Shown here in pieces: positions 26,676-34,359 of a stretch of DNA of 64,000 nucleotides. Below the pieces are notes generated by a model. The model saw only the letters and a list, made by a program, of their open reading frames with translations, was not told where the DNA came from and did no database searches. Both the position numbers and the translations under genes were made by a program. Within the stretch, counting starts at the first letter, position 1, and every line of letters begins with the position of its first letter. Origin of the DNA: Desulfobacterales bacterium (GTDB taxonomy: Bacteria > Desulfobacterota > Desulfobacteria > Desulfobacterales > JAIPEE01); the NCBI GenBank assembly GCA_021737275.1, contig JAIPEE010000001.1:1-64000 (forward strand). Reading direction: 5' to 3'.

Positions 26676-28913
26676 TTAACTGCATTTGGTATAACCACAT
26701 GCATGACAAGTCATACAGCCTTCTTCAAAAGCAATAGTCTGACCGCATTCAGGGCACAGATTTGATTTGAGTTGGTTTTTTTGTGTCACACCCTCTCCAC
26801 AACCGGTTGGCAAATATCGGTTTTCAAGCACCTTGGCAATCGCATCAGGAATGGAATGTACCAATCCACCGTCCTGGAATACGGCATGTTCACCCCTAAT
26901 TCCTTTGATCTGGCCTATGATTTCTTCCACTTCGATACCTGACCTCAACGCCAATGAAACGAGTCTGCCTATTGCTTCCGTCTTGGCCTGAGTGGACTTG
27001 CCGGATTTTCCTATGGTTGCAAAAATTTCAAAGGGTTTGTTATTGAACTCGGACACCGTTACATAAAGATACCCCATACCGGTCTTAATTTTTTGAGTAA
27101 AGCCTTCAAGTATTTTAGGGCGCTCTTTTCCGGCGTCCAGAAACTCATTCCCGTTTGATTTATTTCCATTACCGGAAATAGAAAGCACCTGATTCTCTTT
27201 GCTGCCATCTCTGTAAATGGTCACCCCTTTACATTTAAGTTTAAAAGCCTCATCATAAATAAATTTTACGTCATTTACGTTAGCATCATGAGGAAGATTA
27301 ACCGTTTTAGAAACAGCATTATCTGTCTGCCTCTGAAAAGCGGCCTGCATCTTGATATGGTCCTCAGGCTTGATGTCATGTGCTGTAACAAAAATCTTTC
27401 TCAGATCAACAGGGATTTGGGCGTTACCTTTAGCCGTTCCTTTTTCGGCAATATCTTCCATCAGCTCTTTATTGTAAAAGCCCTGGGTCCTGGCCGTCTC
27501 TTCAAAAACAGGATTCACTTCCAGGAGTTTATCATTATCCATTACATTCCTGACAAAGCTCAACGCAAATGCAGGCTCAATTCCGCTGGAACATCCTGCA
27601 ATAATACTGAGTGTTCCTGTAGGAGCAATGGTTGTTGTTGTAGCGTTACGCATCAGGCGTTGTCTGCCTTTATTGAAAACGCTTTTATCAAAATTAGGAA
27701 AGACGCCTCTTTCTTCTGCCAGAGCACAGGATGCCGTATGGGATTCTTCTTGAAGAAAGGACATAATTGCCTCAGCAGTATCTATGGCCTCTTCTGAATC
27801 ATAGGGTAATTTTAATTTAAAAAGCATGTCCGCAAATCCCATAATGCCCAGCCCTATTTTGCGGTTCCCATGGACCATTTGCTCAATCTCTTTTAGAGGG
27901 TACTTTGACATATCAATTGTATTGTCCAGAAACCTGACTGAAAGATGGATTGTTTGCTTCAATTTATTATAATCAATGGCTGGAGAACCCTTTTCTGAGG
28001 TCACAAATTTTGTGAGATTTATAGACCCCAGGTTGCACGCCTCCATCGGCAGAAGTGGCTGTTCACCGCAGGGATTGGTTGATTCAATCTCACCGATACC
28101 GGGCGTTGTATTATGCCGGTTGATCTCATCCAGAAAGATGATGCCGGGATCACCTGTTGCCCATGTCTGGTTGATAATCTCTTCATATACAGCCGCGGCA
28201 TTTAATTTGCCTGATGGCTCTTGCGTCCGGGGATCTATCAAGTCATAATCGGTGCCATCTGCAACAGCCGCCATAAATTTATCTGTCACACCAACAGAGA
28301 TATTAAAATTATTCAACTCACTTTTATTATTCTTGCATCTAATAAAATCCATGATATCCGGATGGTCCACACGGAGAATCGCCATGTTCGCCCCGCGTCT
28401 TGTGCCGCCCTGCTTTACCTGTTCAGTGGCTGTATTAAAAATCTTCATGAAAGAAACCGGGCCGGATGCTACACCACCCGTTGATCCTACCCTGCTGTTT
28501 TCGGGACGAATTCTCGAAAATGAAAACCCTGTTCCACCACCGGATTTATGAATGGTGGCCGCATTTTTAACGGCATCAAAAATACCATCTATGCTGTCTT
28601 CAACGGGAAGAACAAAACATGCTGCCAGTTGCCCCAGAGATCTTCCCGCATTCATCAAGGTCGGGGAGTTTGGTAAAAATCTGAATTCCGTCATCAATTG
28701 ATAAAACCGGTCTTCCATTTTCTTAATATCTGCATTTTCATCATAGTTTTTTTCAGCCTGGGCTATGTGTGCGGCCACTCTTCTGAACATCTGCTCCGGA
28801 GATTCACAGACCTTTCCTGACCGGTCTTTTCTCAGATACCGTCGCTCTAATACGGTCCTGGAATTTTCTGTAATAAAACGGATTAACTCTGTTGGCTGCT
28901 TGGTTGTTGTCAT
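26676..28913 (-). CDS. nrdJ: Adenosylcobalamin-dependent (class II) ribonucleotide reductase
   Basis: Cytoplasmic enzyme that converts ribonucleotides to deoxyribonucleotides with an AdoCbl-generated thiyl radical and without oxygen. The 745-residue chain shows FRFLPNSPTLMNAGRSLGQL, the finger loop KSGGGTGFSFSRIRP, KQGGTRRGANMAIL, and the active-site STNPCGEQPLLPMEACNLGS with its conserved Asn, Cys and Glu. No N-terminal ATP-cone is present. The C-terminus ends in a zinc-ribbon-like CPECGQ...CHACGYTKCS that includes the reducing cysteines. The B12 riboswitch and cbiA lie 3 kb away, which fits the cofactor need though they are separate transcripts. A candidate NrdR box pair lies upstream. Confidence 0.96.
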   Translation of the reverse strand: MTTTKQPTELIRFITENSRTVLERRYLRKDRSGKVCESPEQMFRRVAAHIAQAEKNYDENADIKKMEDRFYQLMTEFRFLPNSPTLMNAGRSLGQLAACFVLPVEDSIDGIFDAVKNAATIHKSGGGTGFSFSRIRPENSRVGSTGGVASGPVSFMKIFNTATEQVKQGGTRRGANMAILRVDHPDIMDFIRCKNNKSELNNFNISVGVTDKFMAAVADGTDYDLIDPRTQEPSGKLNAAAVYEEIINQTWATGDPGIIFLDEINRHNTTPGIGEIESTNPCGEQPLLPMEACNLGSINLTKFVTSEKGSPAIDYNKLKQTIHLSVRFLDNTIDMSKYPLKEIEQMVHGNRKIGLGIMGFADMLFKLKLPYDSEEAIDTAEAIMSFLQEESHTASCALAEERGVFPNFDKSVFNKGRQRLMRNATTTTIAPTGTLSIIAGCSSGIEPAFALSFVRNVMDNDKLLEVNPVFEETARTQGFYNKELMEDIAEKGTAKGNAQIPVDLRKIFVTAHDIKPEDHIKMQAAFQRQTDNAVSKTVNLPHDANVNDVKFIYDEAFKLKCKGVTIYRDGSKENQVLSISGNGNKSNGNEFLDAGKERPKILEGFTQKIKTGMGYLYVTVSEFNNKPFEIFATIGKSGKSTQAKTEAIGRLVSLALRSGIEVEEIIGQIKGIRGEHAVFQDGGLVHSIPDAIAKVLENRYLPTGCGEGVTQKNQLKSNLCPECGQTIAFEEGCMTCHACGYTKCS

Positions 28914-29009
28914 GTTTTCAGCTCCTGATAATACTTTTTCTCATCTTGCATTTATTAAACTGTTCTTGGGGAACCCAGGGAAAAACGATTTGGTTTTTTG
29001 GGCGAGTAT

Positions 29010-29056
29010 CCTTTATATAGTATTTTAATAAAAATGCAAGCACAATATATGGTATT
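29010..29056 (-). promoter_or_regulatory. Candidate tandem NrdR boxes upstream of nrdJ
   Basis: GCACAATATATGGTAT (29041 region, core ATATAT at 29045-29050) resembles the NrdR box consensus ACACWATATATWGTGT at 12 or 13 of 16 positions. A weaker partner with core ATATAG lies at 29015-29020, exactly 30 bases away. NrdR boxes occur as pairs about three helical turns apart upstream of reductase genes. The AT-rich background makes chance matches possible. Confidence 0.45.
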
Positions 29057-29484
29057 TTTTGGATGTGCTCAATAAACCGGCATATTCATTCAGCTTTCTT
29101 AACCCATGCGCATTAATTCCTTTTGGAAGCGATGATGAAAATTCTGATAAAAGTTATGAATGATTAACCATATATTCACTTTTTCCGAAGTACGGATTAA
29201 TGACAAAATGAGTGATTTTTGAAAGGTCACGATTACAATCTAAAATTGAATTTAAGTTCAATAGGTGTAATGAACTTTGGATTTATTGATTCAGTTTTAT
29301 CTTCAATAAAATTTACCGGGAAATTAAATCATTTAAAAATACCTTATCCCATATAGATGAATTTCATATTAAAGATTGAAAGTTTGGCTTATCCGGAGTG
29401 TGGTTAAAAACATATGTTTTCCTCATAAAAATAAGTAGTTTTAGCTATTGACATGAACTCTTTTACTCGATAATAATTTTGTAT

Positions 29485-29522
29485 AATCAGCGTTCATATT
29501 CATATGGGCACCTCCGCTGATT
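29485..29522. repeat. 8-bp inverted repeat with CACCTCC loop
   Basis: AATCAGCG (29485-29492) and CGCTGATT (29515-29522) are exact complements enclosing 22 bases that contain CACCTCC, the complement of a ribosome-binding site. It lies just after a promoter-like TTGACA. It could be a small RNA hairpin or an operator. Confidence 0.4.
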
Positions 29523-29647
29523 GTTATCCGAATATTTTATTGTCTCTTTTTTGCGTTAAAGATAGTGAATTAATACGACTATATTTTTAATTATTTTTGA
29601 TATTTTTAATTTTATACGGATTAAATGACTGCTAAGAGATGGCAGAA

Positions 29648-29687
29648 AGCAATATGGGATGGACAAAAGTCCAAAGTCAATATTGCT
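29648..29687 (+). repeat. Nested hairpin in the leader of the DUF3617 gene
   Basis: The outer stem AGCAATAT/ATATTGCT encloses an inner GGAC-AAAA-GTCC hairpin. It lies about 90 bases before the ATG of the exported DUF3617 protein. It does not match a riboswitch class known to me. Confidence 0.4.
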
Positions 29688-29776
29688 CTCATGACTCAGT
29701 GAGCGCATGTGGCCAACATTGCATGAATTCGATCATTTTAAACATAAAATAAAAAAAATTTAAAAAGGGGATAAGG

Positions 29777-30379
29777 ATGAAACTAAATCAAAATCTATTT
29801 CTAATCACACTTTTTGGCTTTATCACCATATCAATTGGTGTTGCCTGGGCAGGCCCCCAGATGAATCCCGGCAAATGGGAAATCACCACCCGGACTGAAA
29901 TGGCGGGAATGCCACCCCAATCAATAACACACGTTCAGTGCATCACTGCTGATGACCTGGTTCCCATGAGCAGGGATGCCAACCAGGAATGCCAGGTGAC
30001 AGATATTGTTTACAGCGGCAATACGATATCGTGGAAAATTTCATGCAGCGGTCAGGGTGGCGGGATGGAGGGCACAGGATCAGCTACTTACAGCGGCGAC
30101 AGCATGGATGGTATCATGAACATGACCATCACCGGTTCAGGCAACATTCAGATTAAAAATATAATGGCCGGCAGGCGTATTGGAGAGTGTGATGGATCAG
30201 CTGCCGGCACTTCCTTAAATTCATCTGCGCCCGCCAACAATACGGAAGACACTGCCGGCAATGTTGTTGCCGATGATATGATAGACGTAGGCAAGGCTGC
30301 CAAGGATGAGGCCAAACAATCCACTATTGAAGAGGTGAACAAAGGAGTCAAAGATCTTATCAAAGGCCTTTTCAACTAA
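29777..30379 (+). CDS. Exported DUF3617-family protein
   Basis: A 200-residue protein with a signal peptide, likely cleaved after residue 25 (AWA/GPQ). The mature part starts MNPGKWEITTRTEMAGMP and continues with HVQCITADDLVP, CQVTDIVYSGNTISWKISC and GTGSATYSGDSMDG, the pattern of DUF3617. Members are periplasmic and of unknown function; the paired cysteines suggest disulfides. The last 55 residues are polar and then helical (IDVGKAAKDEAKQSTIEEV). AAAAAGGGGATAAGG precedes the ATG. A broken gene for another small exported protein follows. Confidence 0.85.
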   Translation: MKLNQNLFLITLFGFITISIGVAWAGPQMNPGKWEITTRTEMAGMPPQSITHVQCITADDLVPMSRDANQECQVTDIVYSGNTISWKISCSGQGGGMEGTGSATYSGDSMDGIMNMTITGSGNIQIKNIMAGRRIGECDGSAAGTSLNSSAPANNTEDTAGNVVADDMIDVGKAAKDEAKQSTIEEVNKGVKDLIKGLFN

Positions 30380-30518
30380 GGCACGACACTGTTCCATGAA
30401 AATTTATGAACATTGGACATACAAATGTTTTTGGAAATAACAGCCTGGAAGCTATCATCAAATTGGCAGATAAATTATGAAGACTCTCATCAGTAAAAGA
30501 TGATTTAATACACTATGA

Positions 30519-30805
30519 ATGATAATCGGCATCCTGTTCCTATTTGCAGGCGTTGCCCTGGCCAACTGAGCGGTAGAAGAACAATTCCTGGGTCTGTTCC
30601 GGAAAAAAACCGCCGGGTGGAACTGGTGAAAATAGCGAATCAGACAGCAGTTTTCTCTATTTTCAGATTCCTTTACAACGGAAAAACAGAAATTTGTTCC
30701 TCATCCGGCGACAAATATACGGTAAAAGTTAATGACGGTACCTTAGTATGCCATGATTTTGACCCGGGTGGAATAGAGATCTTCCAGGAGATTGATATGA
30801 TGTAG
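30519..30805 (+). pseudogene. Small exported protein gene with a frameshift after the signal peptide
   Basis: From ATG 30519 one frame encodes a signal-peptide-like MIIGILFLFAGVALAN and then stops at TGA (30567). In the next frame the sequence continues without interruption to 30805 as a polar domain (KIANQTAVFSIFRFLYNGKT, two Cys, KYTVKVNDGTLVCHDFDPGG). One lost or gained base near 30555-30566 would join them as ...AGVALA/QLSGRR. The open frame from ATG 30515 alone would give a 96-residue protein with an unusual basic N-terminus. No family is recognised. It may be decayed, or the sequence may carry an indel error. Confidence 0.45.
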
Positions 30806-30851
30806 TGTTATAAGAAATTGATCCCATTTTCATAATAAAGGAGGCAAAGCA

Positions 30852-31421
30852 ATGCGACAGGCAGTAATAGCTATTTTTCTGGTAATGTGGGCCGCAATAG
30901 CATTTGCGGAAATAACAGATAAAACATCAACGCAAACCGCACCTCTGCCCTCAAACACACAGACCGTACCATTGCCGTCAAACACTATGGAATATCAGCA
31001 GGTCGATAAACCACCTGTCAAAAAGCTGGAGGACATTCCGAATTGGGATTTGGCTGTTGAGTTCAGGGATACTCGTCTTACCTACCATCAAAACGCCACG
31101 AGTCATTTCAGATTTTACCTTGCCATCATGAACAAAGGCACCCGATCCGGTGTAAGGGATATCCCGGTATTAATAACCATTTTGAATGTGACTAACAATA
31201 CCTTAATTCGTGAAATAACGACAAGTATTGAACAGCAGGATATAAGGAACAACGTCTGGCGGGTAACACCATTATTTCACATAACTTTCCTTACAGGTGA
31301 AGAAAGAAACAAACCTCGCAGTATAAACGATGTAAAAATAGTAGTGGAAATAGATCCACAAAACACCTTCGGAGAGGCTCGAAGTGATCGAAGGAACAAT
31401 CGCTGTGTTGCCACTTGGTAA
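30852..31421 (+). CDS. Exported protein of unknown function
   Basis: A 189-residue product with a clear signal peptide (cleavage near AFA/EIT, residue 19) and AAAGGAGG before the ATG. After cleavage comes a short tandem repeat (TAPLPSNTQ, TVPLPSNTM) and then a domain from about residue 60 with beta-rich hydrophobic alternation (WDLAVEFRDTRLTYHQN, FRFYLAIMNKGTRS, DIPVLITILNVTN). It looks like an immunoglobulin-like or CARDB-type adhesion or binding fold, but this cannot be settled by eye. No lipoprotein cysteine. It probably shares a transcript with the two small exported genes upstream. Confidence 0.7.
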   Translation: MRQAVIAIFLVMWAAIAFAEITDKTSTQTAPLPSNTQTVPLPSNTMEYQQVDKPPVKKLEDIPNWDLAVEFRDTRLTYHQNATSHFRFYLAIMNKGTRSGVRDIPVLITILNVTNNTLIREITTSIEQQDIRNNVWRVTPLFHITFLTGEERNKPRSINDVKIVVEIDPQNTFGEARSDRRNNRCVATW

Positions 31422-31460
31422 CCGTGTGATTCAAAATAATCGTTTTTTAACGAGTTAATA

Positions 31461-31507
31461 AAATTTGAATCCTCGAAATATCTTAGATATTTCGAGGATT
31501 CAAATTT
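31461..31507. repeat. Perfect 22-bp palindrome with three-base loop
   Basis: The left arm at 31461-31482 (starting AAATTTGAATCCTCG) is exactly complementary to the right arm at 31486-31507, with loop TTA. A short T-run follows the right arm, so it may act as a terminator for the exported-protein genes. The right arm also contains the first 11 bases of dispersed repeat copy B, which points to a mobile or structural element rather than a simple terminator. Confidence 0.75.
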
Positions 31508-31556
31508 TTACCTGACGCAGTAATTGATACCAAAGGACAATTTTTAAAGGTGGCCT
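31497..31556 (+). repeat. Dispersed 60-bp repeat, copy B
   Basis: It matches 14125-14184 at 51 of 60 positions without gaps. It begins inside the right arm of the 22-base palindrome and ends about 60 bases before the FAD-subunit gene of the molybdenum hydroxylase. It could be part of that gene's leader. Its type and any transcription are unknown. Confidence 0.65.
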
Positions 31557-31618
31557 TAATATGGTAAATCCTTTTCTCAGTGAGTATTTATGCCTAAAGA
31601 AGGAGCCAGCAAAAAAAC

Positions 31619-32467
31619 ATGAATGACGGAATTTTTTTCAAGGCAAGTACTTCTGACGAGATATGCAATTTGCTGTTTCGGTTTGGTAAAAAAGCACAAC
31701 TACTGGCCGGAGGGACAGATTTAATGGTGTCGATAAATCGACAGCATTCAGCCCCCGAAGTACTAATATATATTGGCGAGTCAGAATTAGATTATATTAA
31801 AGAAGATAAAGAACACCTTATTATGGGGGCAGCAACACCTTTTACAAAAATTATTGATTCCGACCTGGTACAAAAAAATGCGCCACTGCTATGTGAGACG
31901 GTTTCAACAATTGGATCACCAGCTATTCAAAATGTGGGAACAGTCGGAGGAAATCTGGCAACAGCCTCTCCGGCAGCCGACTCAGCTATTGCACTTCTTG
32001 CTTTAGGCGCAACCATCAAGATAGTCGCAAAAAATAATGAACGGTACATACCAATAGAAAGTTTTTTCAAAGGACCAAGAAAAACAGTTCTGAATACCGG
32101 GGAGTTTATTCAGAACATCATTATTCCGAAGCAATCCATCGGATCCCGTTGGGTTTTCCGTAAACTGGGCAAACGAAAAGCACAAACCCTTTCGATTGTG
32201 TCTGTTGGCATTCTTGCATCTATGGGAGAGGGTAAATGTAGTGATATAAAAATTGCTTTAGGGGCAGTCGCACCCACACCTGTCCTTGCAGTTGAATCCA
32301 TGAATATTATAAAAGGCAAAACTTTTGACAGTAATCTGGTTAGTCAGGCCGCCCAGGCTGCCACTGACGCGACCAACCCCATAGATGATGCCCGGAGCTC
32401 TGCCTGGTACAGGCGCAAAGTTACCAGTGGATTGGTCAGACAGCTGCTTACCGGAATCATGAAATAA
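31619..32467 (+). CDS. Molybdenum hydroxylase, FAD-binding (medium) subunit
   Basis: FAD subunit of the xanthine dehydrogenase/CO dehydrogenase family, 282 residues. The two family FAD motifs are present: LLAGGTDLMVSI (about residues 28-39) and TIGSPAIQNVGTVGGNLATASPAAD (about 98-122). The C-terminal CO_deh_flav_C-like domain follows (WVFRKLGKRKAQTLSIVSV, IALGAVAPTP). It takes electrons from the 2Fe-2S subunit. AAGGAG stands rather far (13 bases) before the ATG. It is first in a three-subunit operon. Confidence 0.92.
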   Translation: MNDGIFFKASTSDEICNLLFRFGKKAQLLAGGTDLMVSINRQHSAPEVLIYIGESELDYIKEDKEHLIMGAATPFTKIIDSDLVQKNAPLLCETVSTIGSPAIQNVGTVGGNLATASPAADSAIALLALGATIKIVAKNNERYIPIESFFKGPRKTVLNTGEFIQNIIIPKQSIGSRWVFRKLGKRKAQTLSIVSVGILASMGEGKCSDIKIALGAVAPTPVLAVESMNIIKGKTFDSNLVSQAAQAATDATNPIDDARSSAWYRRKVTSGLVRQLLTGIMK

Positions 32468-32483
32468 ATAAGAGGTAATCTTA

Positions 32484-32960
32484 ATGCATTTGCTCAAGCT
32501 TACTGTTAATGGTCAAAACTACGAAATAACAGTACAATTGAAAACAACACTATTAGAAGTACTCAGGGATAAACTTCAGATTACCAGCCCCAAAGCAGGC
32601 TGCAATCAAGGAGATTGTGGCACCTGCTCCGTTCTTGTTGATAGCATACTGGTCAAGTCGTGTCTCACCAACTCGCTTTCGGTGCAGGGGAAAAAAATTA
32701 TCACGGTGGAAGGTTTGGCAAAGCCGGGCGAAGTACATCCATTACAACAAGCATTTCATGAGAATTATGGTGCCCAGTGCGGATTCTGTACGCCAGGTAT
32801 GATTCTGGCGGCCAAAGCGCTCCTTGACAAAAATCCCAATCCAACACGAGAAGATGTTAAAGTTGGACTCTCCGGTAATTTATGCCGCTGTACCGGTTAT
32901 ACAAAAATAATCGATTCGGTAATCGCAGCTTCCGAAAAGATGGTTACCGTAACAGATTGA
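32484..32960 (+). CDS. Molybdenum hydroxylase, 2Fe-2S (small) subunit
   Basis: A 158-residue electron-transfer subunit with two [2Fe-2S] clusters. The plant-type ferredoxin cluster is bound by CNQGDCGTCSV plus a downstream Cys in LVKSCLTN. The second cluster is bound by CGFCTPGMILA and LCRCTGY in the helical C-terminal domain. It transfers electrons from the molybdopterin subunit to FAD. It starts 16 bases after the FAD-subunit stop and ends 22 bases before the large subunit, so the genes form one operon. Confidence 0.95.
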   Translation: MHLLKLTVNGQNYEITVQLKTTLLEVLRDKLQITSPKAGCNQGDCGTCSVLVDSILVKSCLTNSLSVQGKKIITVEGLAKPGEVHPLQQAFHENYGAQCGFCTPGMILAAKALLDKNPNPTREDVKVGLSGNLCRCTGYTKIIDSVIAASEKMVTVTD

Positions 32961-32982
32961 GGAACGAAAAGGGAACGATAAA

Positions 32983-34359
32983 ATGACGTTAAAAGTCGTT
33001 GGACAAAACGTTTTACGCTATGATGGTTTGGCCCATGTCACCGGTGAAACTCACTTTGCAGATGATGTGATTATTCCGGGCACCCTGACAGTAAAAGTTT
33101 TAAGAAGCCCTGTGTCTAAAGGCAAAATTATGAATCTTGATATTAGGGCTGCAATGTCGGTACCGGGAGTAGCAAGTGTCATTACTGCAGATGATGTCCC
33201 CTGCAATGGATATGGGCATATCCCGGACCAGCCCGTTCTGGTTGAGGAAATGGTGCGTTACAAAGGAGAGCCCATAGTTGCAGTTGCTGCGGTAGATGAA
33301 GACACCGCCATTGAAGCCCTTGAAAAGATTCAGCTGGGCATTGAAGAAGAAGAACCCGTTTTTGACCACATTCAGGCCATGATGCCGGATGCTCCCAAAG
33401 TCCGTCCTGAAGGCAATATCCATATGTTTGGTAAATATCCTTTTCGCCAGGTTAAATTTGGAGATATAGATGCCGGGTTCAGGGAGGCAGATGTTATTAT
33501 TGAAAATACCTATCGTCATCCCTCTCTTGAGCATGCACAGCTTGAACCTATGGTTTCTCAGGCCGTTCCGGAAGCCGGAGGGAAACTGACAGTATATACG
33601 GTCAGCCAGGCACCGCATTTCCACCTTGAGGAATTATACGGTATCCTGAAAGTGAAAAAAAACAATGTAAGTGGTAAACATTGGATAACTGAAAAAGGAA
33701 GTAGAACAGGGCAAGGTTTAGAATTTGGTGATATAAATTTTATAGGAGGAACTGTCGGCGGTGGTTTTGGTGGAAAGAATGATATGCATGCAGATCATAT
33801 CACAGCACTGCTAGCTTTAAAATCCGGGCAACCTTGCAAGTGGCGATGGACCCGTGAAGAGGATCTGTTATATTCAACCTATCGCGGCTGCTGGTATATC
33901 ACCATCAAAGATGGCGTAAAGAAAGATGGGCGTATTGTCGCCCGTAAAATCAAAACAATCAGGGAATCCGGTGCTTATGCCTCCAGCAATCCCCATGTTG
34001 TGGAGCATAATATTTTCAATAGTACCGGCCCTTATTTTATACCCAATGTTCATAGCCGGGGATATTGTGTTTATACCAACAAGCCACCTGCCAGTTCCAT
34101 GAGAGGTTTTGGCCTCACGCCATCAACTTTTGCAACAGAAGTTCAGGCAAATAAAATTGCTTCGGAACTATCCATGGACCCCTGGGAATTTCGTTTCAAA
34201 AATGTATACAGGAATGGGGATTTGACGTCTACCGGAAGTAAGTTGGATAGTGTTGCCCTGATAGAGATGATGCAGACACTGGCTGAGAAAACGGGCGTGA
34301 CTCTTCCGGATAGACTAAAACAAATGTCCTCAGCAAAAAGGGGGGGAAATTCAATTTGA
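32983..34359 (+). CDS. Molybdenum hydroxylase large subunit, N-terminal part
   Basis: The 458 residues cover the first domain and the first half of the molybdopterin domain: VTGETHFADDVIIPGTLTVK, HPSLEHAQLEPMV, the cofactor motif FIGGTVGGGFGGKND and PPASSMRGFGLTPSTFA. The AYRCSFR loop of true CO dehydrogenase is absent, so the substrate is more likely an N-heterocycle, aldehyde or aromatic CoA ester. The frame ends in TGA right after a run of seven G. The rest of the subunit continues in the -1 frame. Usual large subunits are about 750-780 residues in one chain, so this is half a protein. Confidence 0.85.
   Translation: MTLKVVGQNVLRYDGLAHVTGETHFADDVIIPGTLTVKVLRSPVSKGKIMNLDIRAAMSVPGVASVITADDVPCNGYGHIPDQPVLVEEMVRYKGEPIVAVAAVDEDTAIEALEKIQLGIEEEEPVFDHIQAMMPDAPKVRPEGNIHMFGKYPFRQVKFGDIDAGFREADVIIENTYRHPSLEHAQLEPMVSQAVPEAGGKLTVYTVSQAPHFHLEELYGILKVKKNNVSGKHWITEKGSRTGQGLEFGDINFIGGTVGGGFGGKNDMHADHITALLALKSGQPCKWRWTREEDLLYSTYRGCWYITIKDGVKKDGRIVARKIKTIRESGAYASSNPHVVEHNIFNSTGPYFIPNVHSRGYCVYTNKPPASSMRGFGLTPSTFATEVQANKIASELSMDPWEFRFKNVYRNGDLTSTGSKLDSVALIEMMQTLAEKTGVTLPDRLKQMSSAKRGGNSI
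34341..34347 (+). other. Possible -1 frameshift heptamer G GGG GGA
   Basis: In the frame of the N-terminal half the codons are AGG GGG GGA, so the bases 34341-34347 form an X XXY YYZ slippery heptamer. A -1 slip here continues as KFNLKNRGTGIAIG into the C-terminal half without loss of family residues. No strong downstream stem-loop was recognised. A plain indel in the G-run is an equally simple explanation. Confidence 0.4.

Larger units (their letters stand above)
28914..29776. other. Long AT-rich intergenic region upstream of nrdJ and the DUF3617 gene
   Basis: About 860 bases with no credible gene. It contains the NrdR-like boxes near 29010-29055, a TTGACA at 29448-29453 with AT-rich -10-like sequence after it, an inverted repeat at 29485-29522, and a nested hairpin at 29648-29687. 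The hairpins and the isolated promoter-like sequence leave room for a small RNA. A frame at 28765-29028 is antisense to nrdJ and not called. Confidence 0.5.

Noticed and set aside
26653-26681. AGTTAATTT/AAATTAACT inverted repeat as nrdJ terminator
   Set aside because: It overlaps the nrdJ stop codon and lacks a following U-run.
29711-29730. TGGCC...TTGCA as a second sigma-54 promoter before the DUF3617 gene
   Set aside because: GG and GC are eight rather than ten bases apart.
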